This document shows, piece after piece, positions 8,398 through 17,549 of a stretch of 64,000 bases of DNA (positions are counted from its first letter, which is position 1; every line of letters begins with the position of its first letter). The position numbers were made by a program, and so were the translations under genes. The stretch is from NCBI GenBank assembly GCA_002733135.1, contig NVUJ01000003.1, positions 4,035 through 68,034 of the forward strand, read 5' to 3'. Source of the stretch: Cycloclasticus sp. GTDB taxonomy: Bacteria; Pseudomonadota; Gammaproteobacteria; Methylococcales; Cycloclasticaceae. Under the pieces are notes generated by a model. That model did no database searches. It saw only the letters and a list, made by a program, of their open reading frames with translations, and was not told where the DNA came from.

Positions 8398-9528
8398 ATG
8401 AAAAAAAAACCCAGAAAAATTGCATACATAGTTTCAGCGGGCAATGGGCTTGAGTCCTTTGTCTTTAGAGAAATAGACTATCTAGTAGAACAAGGTATTG
8501 ATCTAAGTATATATGCTACGAAATATAAAGCTGGAGACGTCTATACACCTAAAGAATTTTGGGTTACATACTATATTTCGGCGTCTAAAATAACCGTACT
8601 TCCTATAATATTATCTGGCTTGATTACGCAGTTCAGATTGATTCCAAAAGCGTTAAAGACTAAAAGTTTTGTAGATCTTGTTCTAGCAATTTATTTTAGT
8701 TTTTACATGAAAAAAAATAAGATAGAACAAATTCATTGTCACTTTGGGGATCATAAATTATTCGTTGGTTATTACTGCCAGAAAATTTTAGGTTTGCCTC
8801 TGAGTGTGACAATTCATTCGCATGAATTACATGTGAATCCGAATGAGAGAATGTTTCAAATAGCACTGCAATCATGTAATCGGGTTTTTGTAATATCGCA
8901 ATTGGCGAAAGATATAATTACTAATAGATATGGTGTTTCTAAGAAAAAAGTTTTGCTATCTAAATTATGGGTAGATGATAGTGAGTGGCGGCCAGAAAAA
9001 CCATGCAGGGTCCTTACGGTAGCTAGATTCCAACCACAAAAAGGATTTTCTGACTTACTTGAAGCCGCAAAAATATTGCGGGATATAGATATCGAATTCG
9101 TGATAGTTGGTTATGGCCCTCTTGATGTGAAAAAGATTGCGACAGAGAAAGGAGTTGGTAGTAAAGTGGTGTTTTTTGATAAATTAGACTGCAAGCAACT
9201 CCAGTTTTTATATCAAAATGTTGATATTTATTGTTTGCCTTCCATTACTCATTCTGAGCAAGGCAGAGAGGGGATACCTGTAGTATTGATGGAAGCTATG
9301 GCTTCAGGATTGCCTGTTGTTGCAACAAACTGTGGTGCTGTCCATGAAATTGTCACTACAAAGATTGTGGAAGAGTCATCTCCATCTCAACTCGCAAGTG
9401 CGATCTTAGAATACGCAAATAGTAAAGAGCTAAGAATAAAAGATGGAGAGAAGAATAGAGATAAGGTAAAACATGATTTTTCAACAATCAATATCGAGCG
9501 CTTTTTAAGTAATCTACTTACTAAGTAG
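8398..9528 (+). CDS. Glycosyltransferase family 4
   Basis: A 376-residue GT-B enzyme. The N-terminal half has IHCHFGDHKLFVGYYCQ and TIHSHELH. The C-terminal nucleotide-sugar half has RVLTVARFQPQKGFSDLLEA and the E-x7-E donor motif EGIPVVLMEAMASGLPVVAT (about residue 295). It adds a sugar to the growing lipid-linked repeat unit; donor and linkage are unknown. The start is one base after the initiating transferase's stop, so the two are tightly coupled. Confidence 0.88.
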   Translation: MKKKPRKIAYIVSAGNGLESFVFREIDYLVEQGIDLSIYATKYKAGDVYTPKEFWVTYYISASKITVLPIILSGLITQFRLIPKALKTKSFVDLVLAIYFSFYMKKNKIEQIHCHFGDHKLFVGYYCQKILGLPLSVTIHSHELHVNPNERMFQIALQSCNRVFVISQLAKDIITNRYGVSKKKVLLSKLWVDDSEWRPEKPCRVLTVARFQPQKGFSDLLEAAKILRDIDIEFVIVGYGPLDVKKIATEKGVGSKVVFFDKLDCKQLQFLYQNVDIYCLPSITHSEQGREGIPVVLMEAMASGLPVVATNCGAVHEIVTTKIVEESSPSQLASAILEYANSKELRIKDGEKNRDKVKHDFSTINIERFLSNLLTK

Positions 9529-9557
9529 CGTTTTATCCGGATGAATAAGGTGCTTTA

Positions 9558-10694
9558 ATGAAGAGCATAGCGATAATTTGTTTTGACTTTCATGCCACGC
9601 ATATTCGAAGTCAACCTTGGCATATGGCTCATGGGCTAGCTAAGGGGTTAAAAAAAGAAAGCTTTAACGTAAAATTATTTACTGATGTTGAAGATGTTCC
9701 TGATACAGACTACCCAATACAATCAGTAAAAGCACTTTTTCATAGGTCCCAACCAAGTTCTTGGTTGCTGAATGCTTTGAATGATTATCAACCGAGTTCA
9801 ATATTTGTATTTATTGGAAGTCACGAGCTTTTGACACCTAAAAGATTTCATTTACTAGGTGCTGTTCAGTTAGTTATATGTAATGCGCGATTTACATTGT
9901 CAGAGTTGTTTCGTATATCAGCAAGTGATTATTGGGCTGAGTGGACGTTGCTTATTCGACCCTTGTTAGCAAGTTTAATTCCTAGTTGGGTATTGAGGTA
10001 TGGATTTAGAAAGTCAGGAGCGGAAAATCTTGTGTACGTGAGCGTTGCAGCGCAACAACGATACAGTAATTTGGGGCTGCCAAAGGGTACAGTGCTAATT
10101 CCAGCGGTGGATAAAGAACATTATCAGGTGAATTATGAGCATCCCAAAGCTGTGGGTGCTGAGAGAGTTATTTGCTATTTTGGACCGCCCCTGCAGCTGA
10201 GGGGTGTCAATTTAACAATTGGGGCCTTCGAAGTTGCTGCAGAAAAAGAGAGGAATCTTCGCTTGAAATTGCTGCTTCGATTAAATGGAGAGCCTTACAC
10301 CAAGGCTAAATTCGACAACTTATCTAAAAAAGCATCTCAAAGTAAATACTCAGATAGGATTGAAGTGGTGGCTAAACACATGTCAGCATCTGAGTTAAAG
10401 GCAGAGTTACAACATGTTGATGTTTTCTTACTGCCTTTTAAGCTTACGGTCTCAGACTCGCCATTGGTCACTATTGAAGCTGGACTCGCTGGGAAACCCA
10501 TTGTGGCCTTGAAAACACCGGGGGTGGATGAGTTCATAAAAATATTTGGAGGAGTCTCTGTGCCAAATGCAGGTGATTTGGGGGAGGGAATACTTAAAGC
10601 GTTAACAATTAACACGCGGATAAATGATGCAGAGCAGTGGGTTGATTGGTCTTCCAGTGTTAAACCCTTGATTGATAAACTGTTGCATGAATAA
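9558..10694 (+). CDS. Glycosyltransferase, GT-B/GT4-like
   Basis: A 378-residue protein with two Rossmann-like halves. The C-terminal half shows the weakly conserved donor region LLPFKLTVSDSPLVTIEAGL followed by AGKPIVALKTPGVDEFI. The N-terminal half (IICFDFHATHIRSQPWHMAH) fits an acceptor domain. It is divergent from the textbook GT4 pattern, so the family call is less certain than for its neighbours. It probably adds one sugar of the repeat unit. It overlaps the next gene by 8 bp. Confidence 0.75.
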   Translation: MKSIAIICFDFHATHIRSQPWHMAHGLAKGLKKESFNVKLFTDVEDVPDTDYPIQSVKALFHRSQPSSWLLNALNDYQPSSIFVFIGSHELLTPKRFHLLGAVQLVICNARFTLSELFRISASDYWAEWTLLIRPLLASLIPSWVLRYGFRKSGAENLVYVSVAAQQRYSNLGLPKGTVLIPAVDKEHYQVNYEHPKAVGAERVICYFGPPLQLRGVNLTIGAFEVAAEKERNLRLKLLLRLNGEPYTKAKFDNLSKKASQSKYSDRIEVVAKHMSASELKAELQHVDVFLLPFKLTVSDSPLVTIEAGLAGKPIVALKTPGVDEFIKIFGGVSVPNAGDLGEGILKALTINTRINDAEQWVDWSSSVKPLIDKLLHE

Positions 10695-11316
10695 GCCACA
10701 GAATATTTGTTTATTAGGTGTGGATGGCAGTGGGAAAACAGCGCTAGCAACAGCCTACCTTAAAAGATTAAATAAAACTGGGGAGCCTGCCGTTCATGTT
10801 TGGAGCAGATATAGGAATTATCTTTCCAAACCTTTCTTAGGTGTAATGAGGTTGACGGGTCATAACAGAAAAGAAATGATTGACGGTGTAAAGATTGGGT
10901 TTCATGACTTTTCAGAAAACAGGTTTATTGCTTATTCTTTTTTAATGTTCCAATGGCTCGATCAAGTTATTGATATTGTTTATCGTTTTAGAAGAAGGCG
11001 TGGGAATATTGTTTGTGATAGGTGCGTAATCGATACATTGGTCGACTTATGCGTGGACACAGGTATGGATGGTTATATTTTTGGGCGTTATGGGAAATCT
11101 CTAATAACTCTTATGCCTAAAGGTACAGTGTATTTTATTGTAAATCGTAACAAAAGCTTAGTTTTTAATAGCCGCCCTGATGTAAGAGCAGATAAAAATT
11201 ATGATAGGCGTATTAAGCTTTATTCGCGAGCAGCCAAAATATTTGGATTAATTTTTCTAGATAACGATGGTTCTATTGAATACTCAATAGAGCAAATTGT
11301 TAAACAAGTGGATTAA
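10687..11316 (+). CDS. P-loop kinase, thymidylate-kinase-like
   Basis: Starting from ATG 10687, which overlaps the previous stop, the product has 209 residues. It has a clear Walker A motif at the N-terminus (LLGVDGSGKTALATAYL) and a kinase-like NIVCDRCVIDTLVDL motif near residue 110, equivalent to the DR-containing motif of thymidylate kinases. True TMP kinases are housekeeping enzymes; paralogues like this inside EPS loci have no assigned substrate. Phosphorylation of a sugar or lipid precursor is possible, but I make no specific claim. Confidence 0.7.
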   Translation: MNKPQNICLLGVDGSGKTALATAYLKRLNKTGEPAVHVWSRYRNYLSKPFLGVMRLTGHNRKEMIDGVKIGFHDFSENRFIAYSFLMFQWLDQVIDIVYRFRRRRGNIVCDRCVIDTLVDLCVDTGMDGYIFGRYGKSLITLMPKGTVYFIVNRNKSLVFNSRPDVRADKNYDRRIKLYSRAAKIFGLIFLDNDGSIEYSIEQIVKQVD

Positions 11317-11318
11317 GA

Positions 11319-12419
11319 ATGACGATATATGTTTTTTATAATAATGACCCGCTTGCAAGTGATCAAGGTGGAGGTGCAGAGCATCTTAGAGGGATTTATA
11401 GAGCGCTTAACCGCACTGATAAATCTTTTAAATTGGTATCATCTAAAATGCAAGATAAGTATGACTCTAAGGATGTTGAATATATATCTAACGGTGCAAA
11501 TATAATGTTGTTTTTTATGGCTATGTTTGTTTGGTTCTTTAAGAACAAGTCAAGTTTAACTGAATCTGATGTATTTCACTTTCATAGGAACTATACCGTT
11601 TGGCCAAAATTCTTAGTTATTGGTAAAAGAGGGAAAACGATAATTACCTATCATAATCATACGGGGAAGATTCTAGAGGATTGGTTTGGGGGTTGGGTAG
11701 CAAGTGTGGTTCGTAATATTATGTTGCGTTTCGAACGGTCGGCAGTGTCGCTAGTAGATAGAGTGATATTTGTTTCAGATGGAGTGCGGCAACAACTTAA
11801 GAGAGAAGTTATTCGAAGTAACTACAATAAAACAGTAGTAATTCCGGCTGCTTTTGATTCTTCTGCTTTTGAAGGTTGTTCTACTGCTGAAGCTGAATTG
11901 GCTAACAGAATTGTGGTAATAGGCCGTTTAGCCAGTATTAAAAACTTTAATCTAGCCATTGAAACTTTAGAATTTCTTTGTGCAGAAGGGCATCAATATT
12001 ATCTTACTATTGTTGGTGATGGTGAGTTGCGCGATGAGCTAGAGAAAAAAGTGGGCGCTAGTAAATTTAAAGAAAATATTATTATGTACGGTTTGGCAGA
12101 GCATAGCGAAATTAGAGAAATTATAGCTAAACATGGAATAGTGATGGTTAGCAGTAAATTTGAAGCATCCCCGACAATTGTAAAAGAAGGAATTGCCTCA
12201 ATGCGTCCAATTGTCACAACCGATGTAGGTGATGTGGATTTGTGGATAAAAGAGGGTGTTAATGGCTACATTTGTAATCATACCGCGGAATCTCTGGGCT
12301 CTGCTATTAAGCAAGCATCTAATTTAATACTCGAAGGAGGTTACAAACAATCAGTTGATTTAAATGAATTTTCTGAGTTGACAATCATGAATAAACTTAT
12401 AGAGCAATATACGTTCTAA
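11319..12419 (+). CDS. Glycosyltransferase family 4
   Basis: A 366-residue GT-B transferase. The N-terminal half begins IYVFYNNDPLASDQGGGAEH, a typical acceptor-side glycine loop. The C-terminal half has RIVVIGRLASIKNFNLAIET and the donor-binding SKFEASPTIVKEGIASMRPIV with the spaced glutamates of GT4 enzymes. It probably adds one sugar of the EPS repeat unit. It begins 2 bp after the kinase-like gene's stop. Confidence 0.87.
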   Translation: MTIYVFYNNDPLASDQGGGAEHLRGIYRALNRTDKSFKLVSSKMQDKYDSKDVEYISNGANIMLFFMAMFVWFFKNKSSLTESDVFHFHRNYTVWPKFLVIGKRGKTIITYHNHTGKILEDWFGGWVASVVRNIMLRFERSAVSLVDRVIFVSDGVRQQLKREVIRSNYNKTVVIPAAFDSSAFEGCSTAEAELANRIVVIGRLASIKNFNLAIETLEFLCAEGHQYYLTIVGDGELRDELEKKVGASKFKENIIMYGLAEHSEIREIIAKHGIVMVSSKFEASPTIVKEGIASMRPIVTTDVGDVDLWIKEGVNGYICNHTAESLGSAIKQASNLILEGGYKQSVDLNEFSELTIMNKLIEQYTF

Positions 12420-12445
12420 TTTTATTTTTTATATCTTTTAATGTG

Positions 12446-13765
12446 ATGCGAGTGTCAACCGTGAAAATAAATACTAAGTTACTAAATTTATTTAATATGG
12501 GGAGTGGTCGAGTTATGCAGGCGCTACTTTCTTTTTTGATTGTGACAGTGCTTGCAAGAGAGTTAGGTCCAGATCAGTTGGGAATATATTCAATTGTGTT
12601 AGCTATATTTGCTTATGGCTCGCATGTCAGTGAATTTGGTATGCGTTCGATTGTCATACGGGATGGGAATTTACCAAATAAAAAGATACATAGTGAAGCA
12701 GGCCTGTATATTTGTCTGAGACTAATTACAGCAACTTTAGTGAGTGTCTCTACTTATTTTGTAGGCGTGATCTTTTTCCCTGAATACGCAGTACTTGCTG
12801 GGTTGGTAATGATCAGTACGTTCTTTATCGCTATGCAACTTGATTGGCTGTTGCTTGTTTCAAAACGATATTTGGCGGCTTCATGGGTGCTCGTTATACG
12901 CCCAATATTTTATTTAGCAGCCGTGTTGTTACTAGTATGGTTTGAACAGGTAAGCTTAATAATGTTGATACTAGCATTTGTTTCATCATGGGGGGCCCTA
13001 GCTATATTCTCATGGATTATAGTGGGCCAATCAGTCCCAAAATTCACAAGAGCTGGCTTACTAAATAAAAAGGGTCTGCGTCTTCTGAAAGAAGGATATC
13101 CTATTCTTGGTGTGGCTTTAGTAGGGCAGGCAATACAAAGTGCTGATTTAATATGGATTGGCGGTGTTTACGGAGTTGTAGATGCAGGACATTATTATGT
13201 GGCTAGTGCAATAATTGTTGCTGCTATGGTGTTTGCTAACGCTATGACTCAAATATCGTTGGGTGAGATGTCAAAATACATAGATGATAAAGGTGCGTTT
13301 TCCAAACAGTTAAAATCGGATATAAGTTTGATTTTATGGGTAGGGGTCTTTATTTCTATCGGTTTGATTTATATTATTAGTCCACTGATTCCGATGGTTT
13401 TCGGTTATGAGTACAAAGTATCTGGTGACTTAATAGTATATTTTGTACCGTATTTTTTTTTAAGCCATGTGACGGGTATTTTGTATTCGAGCATCATTGT
13501 TATTGGCAAACAAAAGCAGTTACTTAGAATAAATATCGTCCGTGCATTTTTACTATTAAGCGGGTTATTCATAGTGTCATATAGTGATAATCTTGGATAT
13601 ATAGCCTTGATGAAGGCGCTTGTTGAGCTCGTGATTGTCATAGTTATTCGGCAATATTACTCGTATGGATATCTAAGAGGGATATTAGGAGCTATCTTTT
13701 GGCCAGGACTTATAGTTGCTATTGGTATCGGGTTAAGGGGTCTTGGTGATTATAATGTTTCTTAA
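12446..13765 (+). CDS. Wzx-type polysaccharide flippase
   Basis: A membrane protein of about 439 residues with some twelve hydrophobic helices, starting NMGSGRVMQALLSFLIVTVL, the usual opening of the Polysacc_synt/MATE-like flippases. It would translocate lipid-linked repeat units across the inner membrane. A GTG at 12443 adjoins ATG 12446 and either may be used. It overlaps the polymerase gene by 11 bp. Confidence 0.88.
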   Translation: MRVSTVKINTKLLNLFNMGSGRVMQALLSFLIVTVLARELGPDQLGIYSIVLAIFAYGSHVSEFGMRSIVIRDGNLPNKKIHSEAGLYICLRLITATLVSVSTYFVGVIFFPEYAVLAGLVMISTFFIAMQLDWLLLVSKRYLAASWVLVIRPIFYLAAVLLLVWFEQVSLIMLILAFVSSWGALAIFSWIIVGQSVPKFTRAGLLNKKGLRLLKEGYPILGVALVGQAIQSADLIWIGGVYGVVDAGHYYVASAIIVAAMVFANAMTQISLGEMSKYIDDKGAFSKQLKSDISLILWVGVFISIGLIYIISPLIPMVFGYEYKVSGDLIVYFVPYFFLSHVTGILYSSIIVIGKQKQLLRINIVRAFLLLSGLFIVSYSDNLGYIALMKALVELVIVIVIRQYYSYGYLRGILGAIFWPGLIVAIGIGLRGLGDYNVS

Positions 13766-14981
13766 ACAAAGGAATTTCGTATATTATTTCTGGCTGTTAC
13801 TATTTATATTGCCTGCATTTTTCCCGCAATATTTATTGGAAAACTTTGAGCTAAGGAGTCTGGCTTTAGCCATTTTTTTTGTGCCAGTTGGTGTGTTCGT
13901 TCTTACTTCATTTTTTACGGGTTGGGCGGTATGGCGTTCACATAGGGTAATCTTATTAATGATTTCATCTGCTCTAGCAATTATTTTTATATTAGATTTT
14001 TTTGATGGAGAAATATATTTAAAAGGGTATAAGGTCTTAATACTTTTATTAATTCCCTTCGTTGTGTGTAAGTATTCAGAGCGATTTGATTCAGATACTG
14101 TGTGTAAGTTAATTTGGTATTTGTTTTTGACTTACATAGTGCTTACATTCTCAAGTTACTTGGCAGGCCATTCTCGAGAAGTCATTGTAGGGACGTTATA
14201 TAAAAGACTAGATATTACCGGCTCACTCACAGCACATGCTGTTTTGTGCTCCTTATTTATCATGTTCACCTTGGCTTGGTTCAACACAGCAAAGTATATT
14301 GCCCCCCGATGGTTCATGCTGTGCATGTTGTTCGTAGCGTTATATATGTTGTTTAAAACAGGGAACAGACAATCGTTATTGGTCCTTTTTATTTTTGGTT
14401 TTGTATATACGTTAGCTTTTCCAAAGAAATTGCAATCTATTCTATACGCTTCATATGGATTGATGGGAATGGCGGGTGTTTTTTTTATGTACACAATCTT
14501 TATAGATTCGAATTTATTTTATAGATTATTTCTTTTAGACGAAAGAGGTTTTAGTTCTGGAAGACAAGAGGCAATCATTTATTGGATATCCCAAGTTGAG
14601 AATGTGTTTACTGGTCTGGGCTTAGGGAATACAGCTGAATTCCTTGTAAATCTGCGAGGTGAACTTTATACGTATGAGAATTTCCCCCATAATGAGTTAA
14701 TTCGCTTCTACGTGGAGGGCGGTATTTTTGGATTGCTGTTTATCCTTTTGTTGTTAGGGTACTTCTTTTATTGGAGTTATGTAGTAATAAAATTTGATAA
14801 AAATAGAATGCGAGTACTATATGTAACGGCAGTTTTTTCTACGGTATTTATTAGTTCGGTTCTAGATAATTTGATTTTTGATATGTATAAGTCAAACGCT
14901 TATTTAATGATCATACTAATGATGTGGTCTTTTTATAAGAGGGACACAGAAGAGGCTAAAAGAGGTCGTCAAAGTGACTAG
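13755..14981 (+). CDS. Wzy-like O-antigen polymerase
   Basis: A polytopic membrane protein of 408 residues from ATG 13755 with ten or more helices and the O-antigen ligase/polymerase family features. These include a periplasmic loop after a conserved arginine region (FKTGNRQSLLVLFIFGFVY) and the late motif NFPHNELIRFYVEGGIFGLL. Placement right after the flippase argues for the repeat-unit polymerase rather than a ligase. In-frame TTG/GTG codons lie just upstream; the ATG overlapping the flippase stop is preferred. Confidence 0.82.
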   Translation: MFLKQRNFVYYFWLLLFILPAFFPQYLLENFELRSLALAIFFVPVGVFVLTSFFTGWAVWRSHRVILLMISSALAIIFILDFFDGEIYLKGYKVLILLLIPFVVCKYSERFDSDTVCKLIWYLFLTYIVLTFSSYLAGHSREVIVGTLYKRLDITGSLTAHAVLCSLFIMFTLAWFNTAKYIAPRWFMLCMLFVALYMLFKTGNRQSLLVLFIFGFVYTLAFPKKLQSILYASYGLMGMAGVFFMYTIFIDSNLFYRLFLLDERGFSSGRQEAIIYWISQVENVFTGLGLGNTAEFLVNLRGELYTYENFPHNELIRFYVEGGIFGLLFILLLLGYFFYWSYVVIKFDKNRMRVLYVTAVFSTVFISSVLDNLIFDMYKSNAYLMIILMMWSFYKRDTEEAKRGRQSD

Positions 14982-15666
14982 CATTCAGCCAAAAAAAAAG
15001 AAAGAATTTGGCTGGATTCCTAAGTCACCTCTTTTGTTGAAGGCAATGCAGAGCAACGCGGGCATATTAATAATCAATTGGGCATTTCAAGGAATGCGAG
15101 GAATGCAGAGCAAAGAACTATCTTTCAGAATTATTCTAGAATTGATTATGGGAACTTTGTTTTATGCGATGATTTTTGGTTCGAAACTTGATGTTGGTGG
15201 GGCTTTGTTGCTTTCCCTTTTTATGGCACATTCGGTAAATTGGCTCTTAAATACTCATTTGTGGGTTTGTATTCGTTACATGAAGTTTTATAGGCGTGAC
15301 CCAGATGCTTTACGTGATTTTTTGTGTAGAGTGTCTGGAGAAATAGAGCGAAAGCGGTGGCTTAAAGAAGCGGTGTGTATCGGTTCTATAGGTGATAAAG
15401 AAGACGTGACTTCGTGGCGGTCAGACATCGATTTAAGACTTTTTTTCAAACTAGGATTAATGAATTATTTAAGGTTAAATTTTTACTTAATTTATCTACG
15501 CACTAAAGCATTGTTTCTTATAATTCCACTTGATTTATATGCGTACAATGACATTGAGTACCTTAAAAATTTTAAAAAAAACGAGGGCATGTTACTCATT
15601 AAAGACGAGCAAGGGGCTATTACTCAAATGTATCCTGAAAAGCTAGTGAGCACTCGGAATGAATAA
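14974..15666 (+). CDS. Membrane protein with nucleotidyltransferase-like motif
   Basis: A 230-residue protein from GTG 14974, overlapping the polymerase by 8 bp. One or two hydrophobic segments lie near residues 50-90 (IILELIMGTLFYAMIFG; ALLLSLFMAHSVNWLLN). A cytoplasmic part follows with GSIGDKEDVTSWRSDIDLRL, which resembles the GS-x(n)-S-D-x-D signature of Pol-beta-type nucleotidyltransferases. I do not recognise a named family. Modification of a lipid-linked sugar or a protein partner by nucleotidyl transfer is only a hypothesis. It overlaps the PssD-like gene by 8 bp, so it is clearly part of the EPS operon. Confidence 0.6.
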   Translation: MTSIQPKKKKEFGWIPKSPLLLKAMQSNAGILIINWAFQGMRGMQSKELSFRIILELIMGTLFYAMIFGSKLDVGGALLLSLFMAHSVNWLLNTHLWVCIRYMKFYRRDPDALRDFLCRVSGEIERKRWLKEAVCIGSIGDKEDVTSWRSDIDLRLFFKLGLMNYLRLNFYLIYLRTKALFLIIPLDLYAYNDIEYLKNFKKNEGMLLIKDEQGAITQMYPEKLVSTRNE

Positions 15667-16132
15667 TTGTAATCAAGCTGAAAATAGAAAAGTTTGTTTG
15701 GCGTACTCTGCAGGCGGTCATTACGCAGAATTAATTAAAGCCTTAGATGGAGTTGAATTTTCAAATGTATACCATGTAACTTTCGATTCGGGGCATTTTA
15801 ATAAAGAACATGGGTGTAATAGATTTTTTCTTACTCACCCTAGAAAAAAAGTTGGAAGAACGTTATTAAATGCAATTGAAGCATTACGTTTGCTTTATAA
15901 ACAACGACCTAAAATCATCATATCTACAGGGGCTGACGTAACTGTCCCAACAATTATCTTAGGAAAGCTGTTATTTGGTTGTAAGGTTATTTTTATTGAA
16001 TCTGCTGGCGATATTACTCCTACGCTCACTGGGAAAATTGTATATAGGTTTTGCGACTTGTTTATTGTGCAATGGTTAGAGCATAAGAAACATTATCCAA
16101 ATGCTGTTCTATGTGAAGGTCTCCTGTTGTGA
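15659..16132 (+). CDS. PssD/Alg14-like glycosyltransferase subunit
   Basis: A 157-residue protein homologous in pattern to Alg14/PssD, the membrane-anchoring acceptor half of a split GT-B enzyme. It has VCLAYSAGGHYAELIKAL at the N-terminus, IISTGADVTVPTIILGKLL in the middle and VIFIESAGD before the C-terminal part. It needs the catalytic partner encoded next, with which it overlaps by 4 bp (ATGA-type coupling). Confidence 0.87.
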   Translation: MNNCNQAENRKVCLAYSAGGHYAELIKALDGVEFSNVYHVTFDSGHFNKEHGCNRFFLTHPRKKVGRTLLNAIEALRLLYKQRPKIIISTGADVTVPTIILGKLLFGCKVIFIESAGDITPTLTGKIVYRFCDLFIVQWLEHKKHYPNAVLCEGLLL

Positions 16133-16596
16133 TCTACTTGACAGTAGGTACATATCCGCTTGGGTTTGATCGATTGGTGATGGCGGTTGATGAAATGTGC
16201 TGTAGGCATGGAGTTGAATGTGTCGCTCAAATATCTGGCGGTAAATATAAGCCTAAACACATGGCGTACCAAAAGTTCTATTCTATCGATAAGCAGTCAG
16301 CTTATATTGAAAAAAGTCAATTTGTAATTACACATGGTGGTTTTGGTGTGATTGGTGATGTACTTTGTAAAGGTAAGCCTTTGTTAGTTTTTCCAAGGCC
16401 TCCCGAAGAAGGCCCTAATGACCAAAGGCCAGTTGTGAAACGACTGTATGAACGGTATGGGTTTTGTGTAAGTAATAACCTCGAAGAGTTCAGCAGCCAT
16501 TTTGTTGCGATGCTGAATGATGATAGTGGTAGGCGTGAATATCTCCTAGAAACGAATGTACCTGCGATTATTGGCGATTTTCTAAATCAAATATGA
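16129..16596 (+). CDS. PssE/Alg13-like glycosyltransferase catalytic subunit
   Basis: A 155-residue protein corresponding to the C-terminal, donor-binding half of a GT28-type transferase. It has MIYLTVGTYPLGFDRLV, the QFVITHGGFGVIGDVLCKGKP motif and PLLVFPRPPEEGPNDQRP. Together with the PssD-like protein it should form one functional transferase. The start codon is an ATG reading GTG-ATC in the sequence context, overlapping the upstream stop. Confidence 0.87.
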   Translation: MIYLTVGTYPLGFDRLVMAVDEMCCRHGVECVAQISGGKYKPKHMAYQKFYSIDKQSAYIEKSQFVITHGGFGVIGDVLCKGKPLLVFPRPPEEGPNDQRPVVKRLYERYGFCVSNNLEEFSSHFVAMLNDDSGRREYLLETNVPAIIGDFLNQI

Positions 16597-16619
16597 GCTT
16601 GTTGTAGCAAGGGTGTTAA

Positions 16620-17465
16620 ATGGCTGAGCTAGAAACTATATCTATCATAATTGTGGACTTCTTCAAGGCGGGCAGGGTTGTTGACAATGTTAAGGGCGCG
16701 TTGTCACAAAAAGGTGCTTTTGAATTAGAAGTAATAGTTATAGATAACTCGTGTGATAAAGATAATCGAAATAAGTTGCAAAATTTGGTTGAGCTGTCCG
16801 ATGTAACTGTCATTTTTAATGATGCGAATGTAGGTTATGTGGAAGCATGTAACCAAGGGTTTGATTTAGGTTCTGGTGAGTACATTTTCTTGGTTAATCC
16901 AGATATTGTATGGAAGAGTAACGATATTATTTCGGATATTATTTCTACCTTTAATGAGGCTAAAGATATTGGCGTTATCGGTGTTCGTCAAGAAAATGAT
17001 GATGGGTCCACACCAGAAATTGTGAGACGGTTTCCTAATATTGTTGCACAGATTTCCCGTAGAACATTCCTTCGTCGTTTGCCCTGGTTTGAAAGCAGAA
17101 CAGCTGAATATGAGGTGGTAGATTTTGATTACTCAATATCTACAGATGTTGATTGGGTACAATCCTCATTTATGTGTGTTAAACGAAATGTTTGGCTTGA
17201 TGTTAATGGTTTAGATTCGCGATTCTTTTTGTTTATGGCTGATCCAGATATTTGTTATCAAACTTGGCTAAAAGGTTACCGTGTATTTTATCAAGCGGAT
17301 ATTCTTGTAGGGGCAGATGGTAAGCGTTGTAGCGCAGGTGGGTTGGGCGAATTTTTTACTAACCAAGCTATTCGATATCACCTTCGTGATGCAATTCATT
17401 ATCAGTTAAAATACTTATTTAAAGCAAAAACTCGTTCGAAAATAAATTTGATTAGTGATTGTTGA
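16620..17465 (+). CDS. Glycosyltransferase family 2 (rhamnosyltransferase-like)
   Basis: A 281-residue GT-A enzyme with the N-terminal donor fold (ISIIIVDFFKAGRVVDNV), a DXD-like region in GEYIFLVNPDIVW and the late acidic motif FFLFMADPDICYQTWLKGYR. The arrangement resembles dTDP-rhamnose-using GT2 enzymes, and the rhamnose pathway genes start 84 bp further on, which supports rhamnosyl transfer by context only. Confidence 0.85.
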   Translation: MAELETISIIIVDFFKAGRVVDNVKGALSQKGAFELEVIVIDNSCDKDNRNKLQNLVELSDVTVIFNDANVGYVEACNQGFDLGSGEYIFLVNPDIVWKSNDIISDIISTFNEAKDIGVIGVRQENDDGSTPEIVRRFPNIVAQISRRTFLRRLPWFESRTAEYEVVDFDYSISTDVDWVQSSFMCVKRNVWLDVNGLDSRFFLFMADPDICYQTWLKGYRVFYQADILVGADGKRCSAGGLGEFFTNQAIRYHLRDAIHYQLKYLFKAKTRSKINLISDC

Positions 17466-17549
17466 GCGCTTATATAGTAAACAGACCCGGGTGTTGTAAA
17501 GGAAATTATGCGCATCGGTGGTAATTTAAAAAAATATAAAAGAGGGCTT

